Of a stretch of DNA of 64,000 nucleotides, positions 1 through 8,679 are shown piece by piece. The translations under genes and the position numbers were made by a program. Within the stretch, counting starts at the first letter, position 1, and every line of letters starts with the position of its first letter. Under the pieces are notes generated by a model. The model did not search any database, was not told the origin of the DNA, and saw only the letters and a program-made list of their open reading frames with translations. Where the stretch lies: assembly GCF_009882985.1 (NCBI RefSeq), contig NZ_WTUZ01000036.1, forward strand, positions 1-64,000, in the 5' to 3' direction. The DNA comes from Paenibacillus silvestris. GTDB taxonomy: Bacteria; Bacillota; Bacilli; Paenibacillales; NBRC-103111.

Positions 1-157
1 ACCAGCTAGCCAAGTACATTCGAGCCGTCTAAAAGAAGAAAATGAACGAAAAGAAAAGAGAAACAAAGGAAATCTAAGAGCATCGTTACTTTCGTTAGCA
101 ACTCTCCGGAATTAGGGGGTCTGACCGCAATAGGCTGAATTTGGCCATCTTGCATTG

Positions 158-228
158 AAATAGCGGAACGTAGTTCCCCTCCTTCTGCCAAATACCCTGT
201 TCCGCCGAAAATAGCGGACCATAGTTCC
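158..228 (+). repeat. Two partial copies of the AAATAGCGGACCnTAGTTCC repeat
   Basis: The 20-mers at 158-177 and 208-228 match the right end of the 125-126 bp MITE-like element found complete at 14508, 33911, 43967 and 44345. The left end is not clearly recognisable here, so these look like decayed or partial copies. Confidence 0.6.
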
Positions 229-294
229 CTCAACCGCCGAATCGCCTGAGTCAATCACAGTTCCTCCCATTAGTAGGGAGATTTACTCGTGATG

Positions 295-356
295 GGCAGG
301 TTTGCTTGTAGCTGCGAGATTGGCTTGTGGCAGGCAGGTTTGCTTGTAGCTGCGAG
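295..356 (+). repeat. 24-bp direct repeat, two copies with 38-bp period
   Basis: The 24-mer starting GGCAGGTTTGCTTGTAGC is present at 295-318 and again at 333-356. It is non-coding and lies just upstream of the CTCTT microsatellite. Confidence 0.75.
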
Positions 357-395
357 TTTGGCATATGGCCAGGGCTCACATGATTATGACCGCAT

Positions 396-440
396 CTCTT
401 CTCTTCTCTTCTCTTCTCTTCTCTTCTCTTCTCCTCTCTT
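396..440 (+). repeat. CTCTT pentanucleotide microsatellite
   Basis: Seven perfect CTCTT units (396-430) are followed by CTCCT and one more CTCTT. Such a tract can change length by slippage. It is not inside a supported gene. Confidence 0.85.
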
Positions 441-444
441 CCCA

Positions 445-626
445 TTGGAAGAAATCCAACGAAACACCATACTAGAGCCACAAATTCCTCACTTCATTGG
501 ATGAAATCCAACGTGAGCGGCTCGTGGGCACCCAAAAAGCCCTAAAATACATTCCCTCGTTGGATTTCATCCAATAGGAATGACTTTTTGAGCCCCAATT
601 CCATCCTTTCGTTGGATTTCATCCAA
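445..626. repeat. Four-palindrome module, copy A
   Basis: Four 15-bp near-palindromes of the form TTGGATGAAATCCAA lie at 445-459, 497-511, 560-574 and 612-626. Their centres are 52, 63 and 52 bp apart. The first two read GAAAT in the middle and the last two read TTCAT, so the whole 182-bp block is mirror-symmetric. A second copy with the same geometry lies at 39208-39388. No known element was recognised. Confidence 0.75.
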
Positions 627-714
627 TGAGAATGGGAGATTACCGCATACCTGCGTTCCCTCTCCCGCATTTTTACTCGCTCCTGCTTGCTAACACACTC
701 GCAAATTAGCTAAA

Positions 715-750
715 CCCAAGAACCCAGCGGAGATCCACTAGGTTCTTGGG
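715..750 (-). terminator. Possible terminator of the sugar-importer operon
   Basis: A 10-bp perfect inverted repeat (CCCAAGAACC at 715-724, GGTTCTTGGG at 741-750) lies downstream of the lipoprotein gene that ends at 828. The T-tract on the minus strand is weak, so efficiency is uncertain. Confidence 0.5.
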
Positions 751-761
751 GGCGCTACTAT

Positions 762-832
762 TTCAATCACGCTGCATTACCGAAGTCTACTCCCGCGACT
801 GCTTCAATCACGCTGCATCACCGCAGCCTACT
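762..832. repeat. 30-bp imperfect direct repeat at the 3' end of the lipoprotein gene
   Basis: Positions 762-791 and 803-832 are nearly identical (both begin TTCAATCACGCTGCAT). The second copy includes the stop codon of the gene at 828; the first looks like a duplicated gene end. Confidence 0.7.
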
Positions 833-2360
833 TCTTCTGACTCTGAGCCAACGATTCTTGATACTCTTGAATCATTTTGTTGCCGCCTGCCGTTTTCCAT
901 TTCTCGATTTCCGCTTTCCAACCCGCTTCATCAATCTTACCCATGATGAATTTGGTTTCAGCATCTGTAATCATCTGCTCCAATTCCTTGCCGCGCTCCG
1001 AGAACGTTGCCGAATTAAGTGTCAGCGCCGGATTCGGCACGATATACTGTTCATTCGTCTGGCCAATCTTCTGACTTCTGCGGAACAGATCCGGCTGTTT
1101 CATCACCTTCGCCACATTATAGCTCTCCCCGCGCTGCGGCAGTGTATCCCGGTATGGCTTCACTTCTTTCAAATCTGCATCGCGATCAAGCGGTTCTGTA
1201 AACTCGCCTTTGTCCGCATAATGCTTGCCTTCAATACCTTTCACGATCAGATTCGCCATCTGTGGATCCAACAGCTTATCAACGAAAGCGAGGACCTTCT
1301 TGAACTCCGCTTCTGTTTTCACAGAGGATTTGGGAATCGCCAAGAAGCCGGCATTGCCACTCTCCCCAGGGACTCGGCGGCCACTCGGTCCTTCTACTGC
1401 AGCAGCCTCAATAACGGCGCTCGGAACGACCTTCACGATCTTATCCTGCCAGCTTTGCGCATTCCCACCGGAAATCCGAATGCCTGCACGGCCTGATTCG
1501 TAGGCTTTGTCCACCTCCGTGGTGTCAACGACAGGGAAATCCTGATTGATCAGCTTTTCATCGTATAAGCGTTTAAATAATTTCATCGTGTCAAAGAAAG
1601 GCTGAGTCACAAACTCTGGTGCAAAAACGCCATTCTCAACCTTCCATTTGGACGGCCCGCCTTGTGAGACCGAAATTCGTGTCAACGTGGAGCTGACATC
1701 CTGGTTATATTTCTTCTCAAGCATTAAGCCGTAGGTATCGTTTTTCCCGTTTTTATCCGGGTCATTCAGCGTAAGCGCTTTAATAACATTGTACCAATCG
1801 TCCAGGGTTTTCGGGGACTGAAGGTTCAACGCATCCATCCAATCCTTGCGGTAATGGATCACGGCGCGCCCTAGATCGCGGTACAGCGGTACACCATATA
1901 TTTTGCCATCGACGGCGATATTGTCATAAAACAGCTTATTCTGCGCCTGAAGGTTTTTATAATCCTTGAGATACGGACCGATCTCCCAGAACAAATCTGA
2001 TTTCAAGGAGCTGATCATGCTTGGATTACTATAATTGAGCTTAATGAGTTTCGGAAGCTCGCCAGAGGCGATCATCACATTAACCTTTTCATCGTAGGCA
2101 GAAGCCGGAATCCATTGGATTTGTAAATTCGTATTCGTATAGGCCTTAATCGCCTTCTCAATCTCATTGTCTTTCGCCGGAACCTCGCCAACTTGATTCA
2201 CAACCAACGTGAGTGGAAATGGCGTCTTATCCTCCGCTGCAGCTGTACTTTGCGCCCCGTTCGTTCCAGCATCCGAGCTGGGATCTGCGCCGCACGCAGT
2301 CAGCACCGTAGATAACATGAATACCGTTCCCAACATCAGAGCCACTTGATTTCTTTTCAT
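828..2360 (-). CDS. Oligosaccharide ABC transporter substrate-binding lipoprotein (YtcQ/LplA-like)
   Basis: Extracellular solute-binding lipoprotein of 510 residues, of the family-1 type used for complex saccharides. It has a signal peptide with a lipobox (LTAC, Cys23), so it should be diacylglyceryl-anchored on the outer face of the membrane. A typical low-complexity linker (about residues 24-45) precedes the binding fold. The start is an ATG preceded by AAAGGGGA. It is the last gene of a minus-strand run after two permeases (95-bp gap), the usual layout of LplABC/YtePs-type importers. No ATPase is present; such systems normally share an MsmX-like ATPase encoded elsewhere. The pectinase genes upstream suggest a rhamnogalacturonan or galacturonan oligosaccharide as ligand, which is inference from context. 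Confidence 0.88.
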   Translation of the reverse strand: MKRNQVALMLGTVFMLSTVLTACGADPSSDAGTNGAQSTAAAEDKTPFPLTLVVNQVGEVPAKDNEIEKAIKAYTNTNLQIQWIPASAYDEKVNVMIASGELPKLIKLNYSNPSMISSLKSDLFWEIGPYLKDYKNLQAQNKLFYDNIAVDGKIYGVPLYRDLGRAVIHYRKDWMDALNLQSPKTLDDWYNVIKALTLNDPDKNGKNDTYGLMLEKKYNQDVSSTLTRISVSQGGPSKWKVENGVFAPEFVTQPFFDTMKLFKRLYDEKLINQDFPVVDTTEVDKAYESGRAGIRISGGNAQSWQDKIVKVVPSAVIEAAAVEGPSGRRVPGESGNAGFLAIPKSSVKTEAEFKKVLAFVDKLLDPQMANLIVKGIEGKHYADKGEFTEPLDRDADLKEVKPYRDTLPQRGESYNVAKVMKQPDLFRRSQKIGQTNEQYIVPNPALTLNSATFSERGKELEQMITDAETKFIMGKIDEAGWKAEIEKWKTAGGNKMIQEYQESLAQSQKK

Positions 2361-2455
2361 CGAGCTTTCCCCTTTCGTTATCCCTTATTATACTCTATTT
2401 TCAATCTCCGCCTATCTCCTTAAAGGAACAGGCAGAGCGTAAATAGCTTGTGAGG

Positions 2456-3328
2456 TTACCCTTTCACAGAGCCGAGCAAGACGCCTTTTGTGAAATGCTT
2501 TTGCAGGAATGGATACACCAGCAGAATCGGAAGCGTTGCAAACACGATAACAGCCATTCGAATGGTCAGCGGTTGGATCTCAGCTTCATCAAACCCTGAA
2601 TCGCCAATCCGACTTTGCGCCAACATAATGATTTCTCGCAATAACACTTGAATTGGCCATTTGCCGTTATCATTGATGTACAATATGGCGTTGAAAAATT
2701 GATTCCAATGCGTAACGGAATAAAAGAGGGCAAACGTTGCCATAGCTGGCATCGAAAGCGGGAGCACGATCCGGAATAACACACCCATATCGTTACATCC
2801 GTCGATTTTGGCCGAATCCTCCAGCCCGTCGGGAATTTGCTGAAAGAAGTTTTTGAGTACAATCAGGTTAAAAGCGCTTATGGCGCTCGGAATCATTAAG
2901 GACCACAACGTATTCGTGAGATGCAGACCTTTGACGACGAAATAGGTGGGAATCATGCCCCCGCTGAAAAGCATCGTAAACAGCACTGCAAGGAGGATAG
3001 TTTGACGCCCTCTTAGCTTGGATTTAGCCAATGGATACGCCATTAAAGCAGTAAAAACAAGATTGATAATCGTACCTACTACCGTGATATAGATCGAAAC
3101 CCCGAGGCTGCGAAGCAAAGTGTCCGTGGAGAAAATGTACTTGTACGCAGATAGCGACCACTCTTTTGGGAATAAAATCAACCCGCCCTTAGCTACCTCA
3201 GAGGGACTTGTGAAGGATACCGCCAAGACATAAACAAACGGCAGTACGCAGACGATGGCGATAATGAGCAGCAAACTGTAATTGACTATGTTGAAAATGC
3301 GATTTCCAAGCGTTTTATCGTATTGCAT
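2456..3328 (-). CDS. Carbohydrate ABC transporter permease (LplC/YtcP-like)
   Basis: Inner-membrane permease of about 290 residues with roughly six membrane segments, of the MalG-type family. The N-terminal hydrophobic helix (about residues 10-32) and the C-terminal end ...HFTKGVLLGSVKG are typical of LplC/YtcP proteins. I place the start at ATG 3328 because GGAGG lies nine bases upstream; the longer frame to 3349 would need a TTG. It follows the partner permease by 27 bp and precedes the binding protein. It should import oligosaccharides with the neighbouring permease and lipoprotein. Confidence 0.88.
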   Translation of the reverse strand: MQYDKTLGNRIFNIVNYSLLLIIAIVCVLPFVYVLAVSFTSPSEVAKGGLILFPKEWSLSAYKYIFSTDTLLRSLGVSIYITVVGTIINLVFTALMAYPLAKSKLRGRQTILLAVLFTMLFSGGMIPTYFVVKGLHLTNTLWSLMIPSAISAFNLIVLKNFFQQIPDGLEDSAKIDGCNDMGVLFRIVLPLSMPAMATFALFYSVTHWNQFFNAILYINDNGKWPIQVLLREIIMLAQSRIGDSGFDEAEIQPLTIRMAVIVFATLPILLVYPFLQKHFTKGVLLGSVKG

Positions 3329-3355
3329 GTCTTGCAACCTCCATCTCAAGCGGCA

Positions 3356-4318
3356 TCAATAAACGCCTTCTTGACCGAATTTTTTGGCCATCCAATTTGA
3401 GCCTAGTACAAGAATGAGTCCGACCAATGATTTGAACAGACCGACTGCCGCACTGTAGCTGAACTGACCTTGACTTAACCCCTTCATATACACATAAGTG
3501 TCGAAGACCTCTCCGACTTCCCGGTTCGTTGGCGCTAACATAAGGAAGATGTGCTCGAAGCCAGCGTCCAAGAAGTTACCGAGTCTTAAAATAAGCAAAA
3601 TAACGATCGTGCTGGAGATGGCCGGCAGCGTGATGTGCCAGAGTTGACGCCAGCGCCCTGCGCCATCCATTCTTGCGGCTTCATATAGCTGCATGTCAAC
3701 GCCCGATAGCGCTGCCAGGAAAATAATCGTGCCCCAACCAACCTCTTTCCAGATGGACTGGGAGACGATCATCGTTCTAAACCACTCCGGTTCCATCAGA
3801 AAGGCAATTTTTTGACCCGTTAAATAGAATAAAAGCTCGTTCAGTATCCCGTTTTCCGTCGTAAGCAGCATGTAGAAAATCCCAACGACAACAACCCATG
3901 AAACAAAATGGGGAATGTACACCAACGTCTGCACGAACCGCTTGAAGCGCTCTTTTCTAACCTCGTTTAACATCAAAGCCAGAACAATGGGCAATGGGAA
4001 GAAAAACACCAAATTGTAAATCGCTAATAACACCGTATTTCGAAAAAGCATCCAAAACTGGGGTTCGCTAAAAAATCGCTGAAAATGTTTCAGCCCAACC
4101 CATGGGCTATGCGCATACCCTAGATGCGGCTTATAGTCCTGAAAAGCCATAATGATGCCGTACATAGGTACATACTTGAATATTAAAAAGTACGCGACAC
4201 CGGGAAGCAGCATATAATAGAGCCATTTATCTCTGATTACGTCTCTAACCCATTCACTTTTTCGCAGCTTTTGCCCAGGGGTTACAGGCGCAGCTGTTTC
4301 TATCGCAGTCTCCTTCAT
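3356..4318 (-). CDS. Carbohydrate ABC transporter permease (LplB/YteP-like)
   Basis: MalF-type permease of 320 residues. After a basic cytoplasmic N-terminus the first membrane segment begins around residue 33 (YMLLPGVAYFLIFKYVPMYG), a signature of LplB/YteP proteins. The EAA-loop region (about residues 210-240, with YEAARMDGAGRWRQ) contacts the ATPase. The ATG at 4318 has GGAAGGAGA upstream. It is the first gene of the importer operon, about 225 bp downstream of the AraC-type regulator and separated from it by a terminator hairpin. Confidence 0.9.
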   Translation of the reverse strand: MKETAIETAAPVTPGQKLRKSEWVRDVIRDKWLYYMLLPGVAYFLIFKYVPMYGIIMAFQDYKPHLGYAHSPWVGLKHFQRFFSEPQFWMLFRNTVLLAIYNLVFFFPLPIVLALMLNEVRKERFKRFVQTLVYIPHFVSWVVVVGIFYMLLTTENGILNELLFYLTGQKIAFLMEPEWFRTMIVSQSIWKEVGWGTIIFLAALSGVDMQLYEAARMDGAGRWRQLWHITLPAISSTIVILLILRLGNFLDAGFEHIFLMLAPTNREVGEVFDTYVYMKGLSQGQFSYSAAVGLFKSLVGLILVLGSNWMAKKFGQEGVY

Positions 4319-4490
4319 GCTCTCTTCTCCTTCCAGCTCGAAACCGATATGCCTTGATTATTGACCATGAGCACATGGATAGATATACCTAGCAGATAAC
4401 TTGTGTGTTCTGTGCGAGAATACCCCTTCTCTCATCCCTATTCGCTACGGCAATACCTCCTGCATAACTCCGCGTATGCCACAGAAAACC

Positions 4491-4546
4491 AAAAAAGAGC
4501 TATTCCCTTGAGTGATTATCATCACTCTTGGAAACAGCTCTTTTTA
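4491..4546 (-). terminator. Terminator after the AraC-type regulator
   Basis: Minus-strand hairpin with outer stem AAAAAGAGCT / AGCTCTTTTTT (4536-4545 and 4491-4501) and an inner stem around AGTGATnnnnATCACT, followed by a T-run. The proximal arm overlaps the stop codon of the regulator gene. It should limit read-through into the importer operon. Confidence 0.8.
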
Positions 4547-6898
4547 TTTATTGCTTTCAAACAGCTCCCTGTAGCTGCCTGGTGTCGTGCCGAACGTTTT
4601 GCGGAAATTGCGAATGAAAGCGCTGATATTTTTATACTGCAGCTTCTCGCCGATTTCGGAAATTTTTAACGTTGTTGTTTCCAGCATCACTTTTGCCATA
4701 TTCATCCGGTAGTCCGATAAATAATCGCTAAAAGGAATGCCCATTTCCCTTTTGAATACACGGCTTAAATACACGGGGTGGAAGCTAAGATGAGCTGCGC
4801 AGGACTCTAACGTTATATCTTGATCGTACTGATCATGAATGATCCGAACCAGACGGTCCGCAATGTTCAAATACTGGCAATCCGCCTTCTCCGATAAAAT
4901 AACGATAATGGGCGCAAATAGCCTCGTTTGGAACCAAATAGCGATTTCCTCTCTAGTTTGGAGCTTAAGCAGACGTTCCACAGCGGAGTCGCCGTCCAGC
5001 ACTTTTTTAACCGAAATACCTTGATCCTGAACGACGGTCAGAATCCGTGACATCAGCTGCAAGAGCAGAATGTGATGTTCATGTAGGAAGCCATCCTTAT
5101 TCAGCAGCGTCGATAAATAGGTTTGAAACACTTCCATCGCTTTCTCGAGCTGTACATCCTTGAGTGCTTGCAGCAGTTGATCTTCCATAAGCTTCAGATG
5201 CGAATATACCGCCGATTCCGCACGTTCACTGCTTTCAATGTCTTCAAAATGAACAATAATATCGGGTCCCAGACTTATCCGGCATTTCAAAGCTACTAGA
5301 CTTTCGCCGTAGGCTTTAACGGTTTCTGACAGCTTATGGTACGGCTTGCTGATGCCCACACTGACCTGCAGCTGGAGAAATTTGCTCACATTTGATTTAA
5401 TAAGCTCCGCTGTCTGGTAGAACAGATGCTTCAGCTCCTGCGGGTCTATCGTGTCCAGAGCCAGTAAAGTGACTTGCGATTCGCCCATCAGGATCGGACT
5501 GAACCGGGTGTGAGCCGGCAGCAGCTCGCCAACGATATTGTTAATAGCGAACAGCAGCAGTTCGCGATCCTGCTCTTGATAACGTGTCTCCTGAAGCTGA
5601 TCGACTTGCAAGGTCAGTACGCCAAGAGAGTTCCATTCCATTGGAAAACCATACATGTGCGAGCGATGCTTGAAATCCTCATCGGATATTTGACCCGTGA
5701 ACAGCTTTAGCACGAAAAACTCCTTCAAGTGCACCGACTGTCCCTGCATCTGCTTCTCCAATCGTCCTCGCGATACCGCCAGTGATTGGAATTTTTCTTG
5801 AATGTACGCCAATTCGTCTCTTTGTCCAGTCTGACTATTCACGGAGGGCTCTACTTCGTAAGTACTTGTAACCTCAAGCAAATTGCGTATAGGCGAATAC
5901 ATTCGTTTACTTCCGTAAAATGCAAAGGCCAGAACGATTAGCAGGATTAACGCACAAGCTGCTGCTGTCAGCAAGCCGATTTTCTTGCTGGCCTGTGTCA
6001 TTTCGGAGATGGAAACAACCGATACGAAGGTCCATGCGTTATACCCTGATGACAAATAAGTGACCCCAACCTGCTTATCCCCGATTTTCGCTTTAAAAAA
6101 ACCACTTTTGTCAGCAGCACTGCTAATTTTACCGGTAATAATGGTGTTAATTTCTTGGTAAGCGGCTTGATCCTCAGGTTTGGATAAGAATGCGTTCCCC
6201 TTCTGATCGAGCACGTAATTCGTTCCGAGCTGATTGTTTGTAGTCAGTCCACCACGGATCTCATCAGCTGAAACTTGCACCATAAGCATGCCTTTAGGGG
6301 TGTTCGTTTTGGGCACAATGGGAATTTTATAAACGAGACTAAGCGTATTTCTAGCACTAGCACTAGCACTAGAACTAGCTGTCTGTCTATCACCTTCGTC
6401 TTCCACGCTAGTGGTCTGAACTTGATTCAACAAATGTGTATTCCAAAATAAGCTCTCAGGCTGCTTGGCATACAGCAGCAGTTCATTTTTATTCTCGAGT
6501 TGATCTACTTGCTTCAAGTTATCTAAGGTTACGGCCCAGCCTTTCTCGAAATTCACGAGATAGGCTTCTGAGATGACCGCTTTGGCTTGCAGATTGTACA
6601 GCCCCGTCATCACTTCTCGTACCCGGATAAAATCTTCACCCGTCAGTGACTCATTCATCACTTCTTTAACAAGTGCGGAATTAATAAATTGCAAGGTGGT
6701 CACTTCCAGCGACTTGACGGTCTGCTCCACGCGCAATTGTGTTTGCAGAAGCAATTGCATATTCGCTTCATTGACTTTCGCTTCAACATCCTTGGTGGCT
6801 ATATAGTAGGAAGCAATGCCGATAAACACGGTAGGAAGCGCACCTAGGATCAGACTAAACCCCAGGAGCCGAAGCAAATATTTATGCAAGATCCACAC
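4544..6898 (-). CDS. Membrane-anchored AraC-family regulator with extracellular sensor (YesS-like)
   Basis: One-component transmembrane regulator of 784 residues. Membrane segments lie near residues 10-33 and 308-330 and enclose an extracellular domain of Cache type. A HAMP-like region and a long cytoplasmic middle domain follow. A C-terminal AraC pair of helix-turn-helix motifs occupies about residues 685-780 (DITLESCAAHLSFHPVYLSRVFKREMG... and ...NISAFIRNFRKTFGTTPGSYR). The same architecture occurs in B. subtilis YesS and YtdP. Start is GTG with GGAAGG close upstream; the exact start is uncertain. Position between the GH operon and the importer operon suggests control of both. Confidence 0.85.
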   Translation of the reverse strand: MWILHKYLLRLLGFSLILGALPTVFIGIASYYIATKDVEAKVNEANMQLLLQTQLRVEQTVKSLEVTTLQFINSALVKEVMNESLTGEDFIRVREVMTGLYNLQAKAVISEAYLVNFEKGWAVTLDNLKQVDQLENKNELLLYAKQPESLFWNTHLLNQVQTTSVEDEGDRQTASSSASASARNTLSLVYKIPIVPKTNTPKGMLMVQVSADEIRGGLTTNNQLGTNYVLDQKGNAFLSKPEDQAAYQEINTIITGKISSAADKSGFFKAKIGDKQVGVTYLSSGYNAWTFVSVVSISEMTQASKKIGLLTAAACALILLIVLAFAFYGSKRMYSPIRNLLEVTSTYEVEPSVNSQTGQRDELAYIQEKFQSLAVSRGRLEKQMQGQSVHLKEFFVLKLFTGQISDEDFKHRSHMYGFPMEWNSLGVLTLQVDQLQETRYQEQDRELLLFAINNIVGELLPAHTRFSPILMGESQVTLLALDTIDPQELKHLFYQTAELIKSNVSKFLQLQVSVGISKPYHKLSETVKAYGESLVALKCRISLGPDIIVHFEDIESSERAESAVYSHLKLMEDQLLQALKDVQLEKAMEVFQTYLSTLLNKDGFLHEHHILLLQLMSRILTVVQDQGISVKKVLDGDSAVERLLKLQTREEIAIWFQTRLFAPIIVILSEKADCQYLNIADRLVRIIHDQYDQDITLESCAAHLSFHPVYLSRVFKREMGIPFSDYLSDYRMNMAKVMLETTTLKISEIGEKLQYKNISAFIRNFRKTFGTTPGSYRELFESNK

Positions 6899-7040
6899 AA
6901 CCTTCCAACTGGTAATATGACTAGTATTACATATTCATTCAGACCCATCAAGCCAGGATCAGGTAATGATATCGCTTACATTAGCAGAGTATGCAGCTTC
7001 AAACTATACGGTTTAGATAACTTTTGGGTTATACGACGAA

Positions 7041-7066
7041 AAAACCCTTACAAGATAAGGGTTTTC
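7041..7066 (-). terminator. Terminator of the GH105-GH43-GH28 operon
   Basis: Stem AAAACCCTTA / TAAGGGTTTT with a short loop, followed on the minus strand by a run of T. It lies about 80 bp beyond the stop codon of the GH28 gene. Confidence 0.8.
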
Positions 7067-7095
7067 TTCAAGTTGGGTCCTCCTTGACATGCGAG

Positions 7096-7135
7096 GAAGT
7101 TACTTCAAGCATACAAGTTATCTCCTGCATATAGG
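7096..7135 (-). promoter_or_regulatory. Shared 40-bp motif, copy 1 (upstream of the AraC regulator)
   Basis: About 40 bp beginning GAAGTTACTTCAAGCATA and ending CTGCATATAGG, about 200 bp upstream of the AraC-type regulator. A related sequence lies at 11599-11638, a similar distance upstream of the GH105 operon. Each contains a short palindrome (GAAGTTACTTC here). Possibly a binding site for a common regulator. Confidence 0.4.
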
Positions 7136-7143
7136 CACAGCAG

Positions 7144-8679
7144 CTACTTCTTTTGATCATATCGGATGTCCTTGGAATCCGCACCGGTTACAACCAGCAT
7201 ACTTTCTCCTGATGCAGAATTGCATTGCCCCAGCTCAATAAGCTCCACATTCTGACATTGATGCAGCTTGATCACAGGACCGACGTTTGTTTGCAATTTC
7301 AAACAATCCAGCAGCAAATCTTTCGCATAATGTGCGATAACCCCCCGCTCGGAGGTCGCATGAAAGTTACTGATGCGCACATTCTCCAAGGGCATTTCGG
7401 GAAGCCCATTCACAATAAGCGCTGTTTGAGCTCCTGTACAAGTAACATTCGCAATCGTCATATTGCGGAAAACCGGCGTGCCTTCCGTAACAGGAAACGC
7501 GTCTTCCTTCGCACTGCCCGAGCCTTCTATCCCCTCATAAAACAGATGGAAGGAGATCGCTTCCCCGGCAATATTGGTCATCCTAATTCGGCTGATAGCG
7601 ATCTCTTCGACAACGCCTCCGCGTCCGCGAGCGCTTTTGAACCGCAGCCCGATATCGGTACCAATGAATGTGCAGTCCGACACATGAATGCGCCGAACAC
7701 CGCCAGACATCTCGCTGCCGATCACAAAACCGCCGTGGCCGTGATAAACGATGCAGTTCCGAATCGTGACATATTCGCAAGGGATTCCTAGCTGACGCCC
7801 AGCTTCATCCTTGCCTGACTTCATACAGATGGCGTCATCTCCCACGTCAAACTTGCAGTTTTCGATAACGGCATACCGGCAAGAATCCAAATCCAACCCG
7901 TCCCCGTTTTGGGCAAACCATGGATTCCTCACCGTCACGTTGCGAATCGTGACATGTTCGGAAGCCCATGGGTGCAGGCACCATGCTGCCGAGTTTTGGA
8001 ACGTAGGACCATCCAGCAAAATATGCTTGCACCTGCGAAAGCTTAGTAAATTCGGCCTAAGATATGCGCGATAGGCCTCGTAGGCTAACGGATCATGAAT
8101 GCCTTCCTGAACGAGCTTTTCTGTCTGTACTCTACCGTTCATAGCGGCAACCGATGGCCACCAGAACTCGCCCTCAGCATCGGTAACCCCACCGGATTGC
8201 AGCAAGCTTTCCCATTGCAGCGCTGTCATTTTCCAGCGTTTGATCGGCCGCCAAGCTTCCCCATTGCCATCAAATACACCTTCGCCTGTAATAGCTATAT
8301 GCTCCAACCCCTCAGCGTCTAACGGCGATTGACACCGAACCGAAGGAATGCCCTCAAAGCTGGACATGACGAGTGGGTACTTAGCAAACTCCTTGGTAAA
8401 CATGATCAAGGCCCCTGCTTCTGCATGCAGCTCTAGTCGGCTGACAAGCTTCAGCGGCCCCGTTAACCATAAACCGGCCGGGATGACTACTCTCCCGCCG
8501 CCAGCTTCCGAGCAAGCCTGAATGGCTTGCTGGAATGCCTGCGTGTTGTCTGTATGCCCATCACCGACAGCGCCAAAGTCCGTTATCCTGAACAAGCGAT
8601 CAGGAATTTCCGGCAGCAGCACCTCTGGCATGGTCCAGCCGTTATGTGTCTCGCTGCGTTCTACTTGTGAGCTTGTCAT
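7144..8679 (-). CDS. Glycoside hydrolase family 28 (polygalacturonase-like)
   Basis: GH28 pectinase-like enzyme of 511 residues: N-terminal pectate-lyase-type domain (ITDFGAVGDGHTDNTQAFQ, about residues 32-50) and a right-handed parallel beta-helix. The family's catalytic signatures are visible: NGDG at 258-261 (NTDG in classical members), DD at 281-282, GHG at 314-316 and RFK at 346-348 (RIK in classical members). There is no signal peptide, so it probably acts on imported oligogalacturonides or rhamnogalacturonan oligomers in the cytoplasm. Its ATG overlaps the stop of the GH43 gene by 4 bp (ATGA), so the two are translationally coupled. Exact linkage specificity cannot be read from sequence. 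Confidence 0.9.
   Translation of the reverse strand: MTSSQVERSETHNGWTMPEVLLPEIPDRLFRITDFGAVGDGHTDNTQAFQQAIQACSEAGGGRVVIPAGLWLTGPLKLVSRLELHAEAGALIMFTKEFAKYPLVMSSFEGIPSVRCQSPLDAEGLEHIAITGEGVFDGNGEAWRPIKRWKMTALQWESLLQSGGVTDAEGEFWWPSVAAMNGRVQTEKLVQEGIHDPLAYEAYRAYLRPNLLSFRRCKHILLDGPTFQNSAAWCLHPWASEHVTIRNVTVRNPWFAQNGDGLDLDSCRYAVIENCKFDVGDDAICMKSGKDEAGRQLGIPCEYVTIRNCIVYHGHGGFVIGSEMSGGVRRIHVSDCTFIGTDIGLRFKSARGRGGVVEEIAISRIRMTNIAGEAISFHLFYEGIEGSGSAKEDAFPVTEGTPVFRNMTIANVTCTGAQTALIVNGLPEMPLENVRISNFHATSERGVIAHYAKDLLLDCLKLQTNVGPVIKLHQCQNVELIELGQCNSASGESMLVVTGADSKDIRYDQKK

Larger units (their letters stand above)
1..827. other. Gene-free repeat-rich region
   Basis: No convincing gene lies here; the open frames run through repeats and lack ribosome binding sites. 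The stretch contains two short AAATAGCGGAnC-type repeat ends (158-177, 208-228), a 24-bp direct repeat (295-318 and 333-356), a CTCTT microsatellite (396-440), a module of four palindromes (445-626), a hairpin that could terminate the first minus-strand operon (715-750), and a 30-bp direct repeat reaching the stop codon of the next gene (762-832). What lies beyond the left edge is unknown. Confidence 0.7.

Noticed and set aside
6..254. 82-residue minus-strand ORF at the left edge
   Set aside because: It runs through two copies of the AAATAGCGGA repeat, has no ribosome binding site and no recognisable domain.
251..481. 76-residue ORF with a Glu-Glu-Lys-Arg-Arg repeat
   Set aside because: The repeat is only the translation of the CTCTT microsatellite; there is no gene context.
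445..626. CRISPR array
   Set aside because: Only four short palindromic units, alternating in orientation and with unequal 52/63 spacing; no cas genes in the window.
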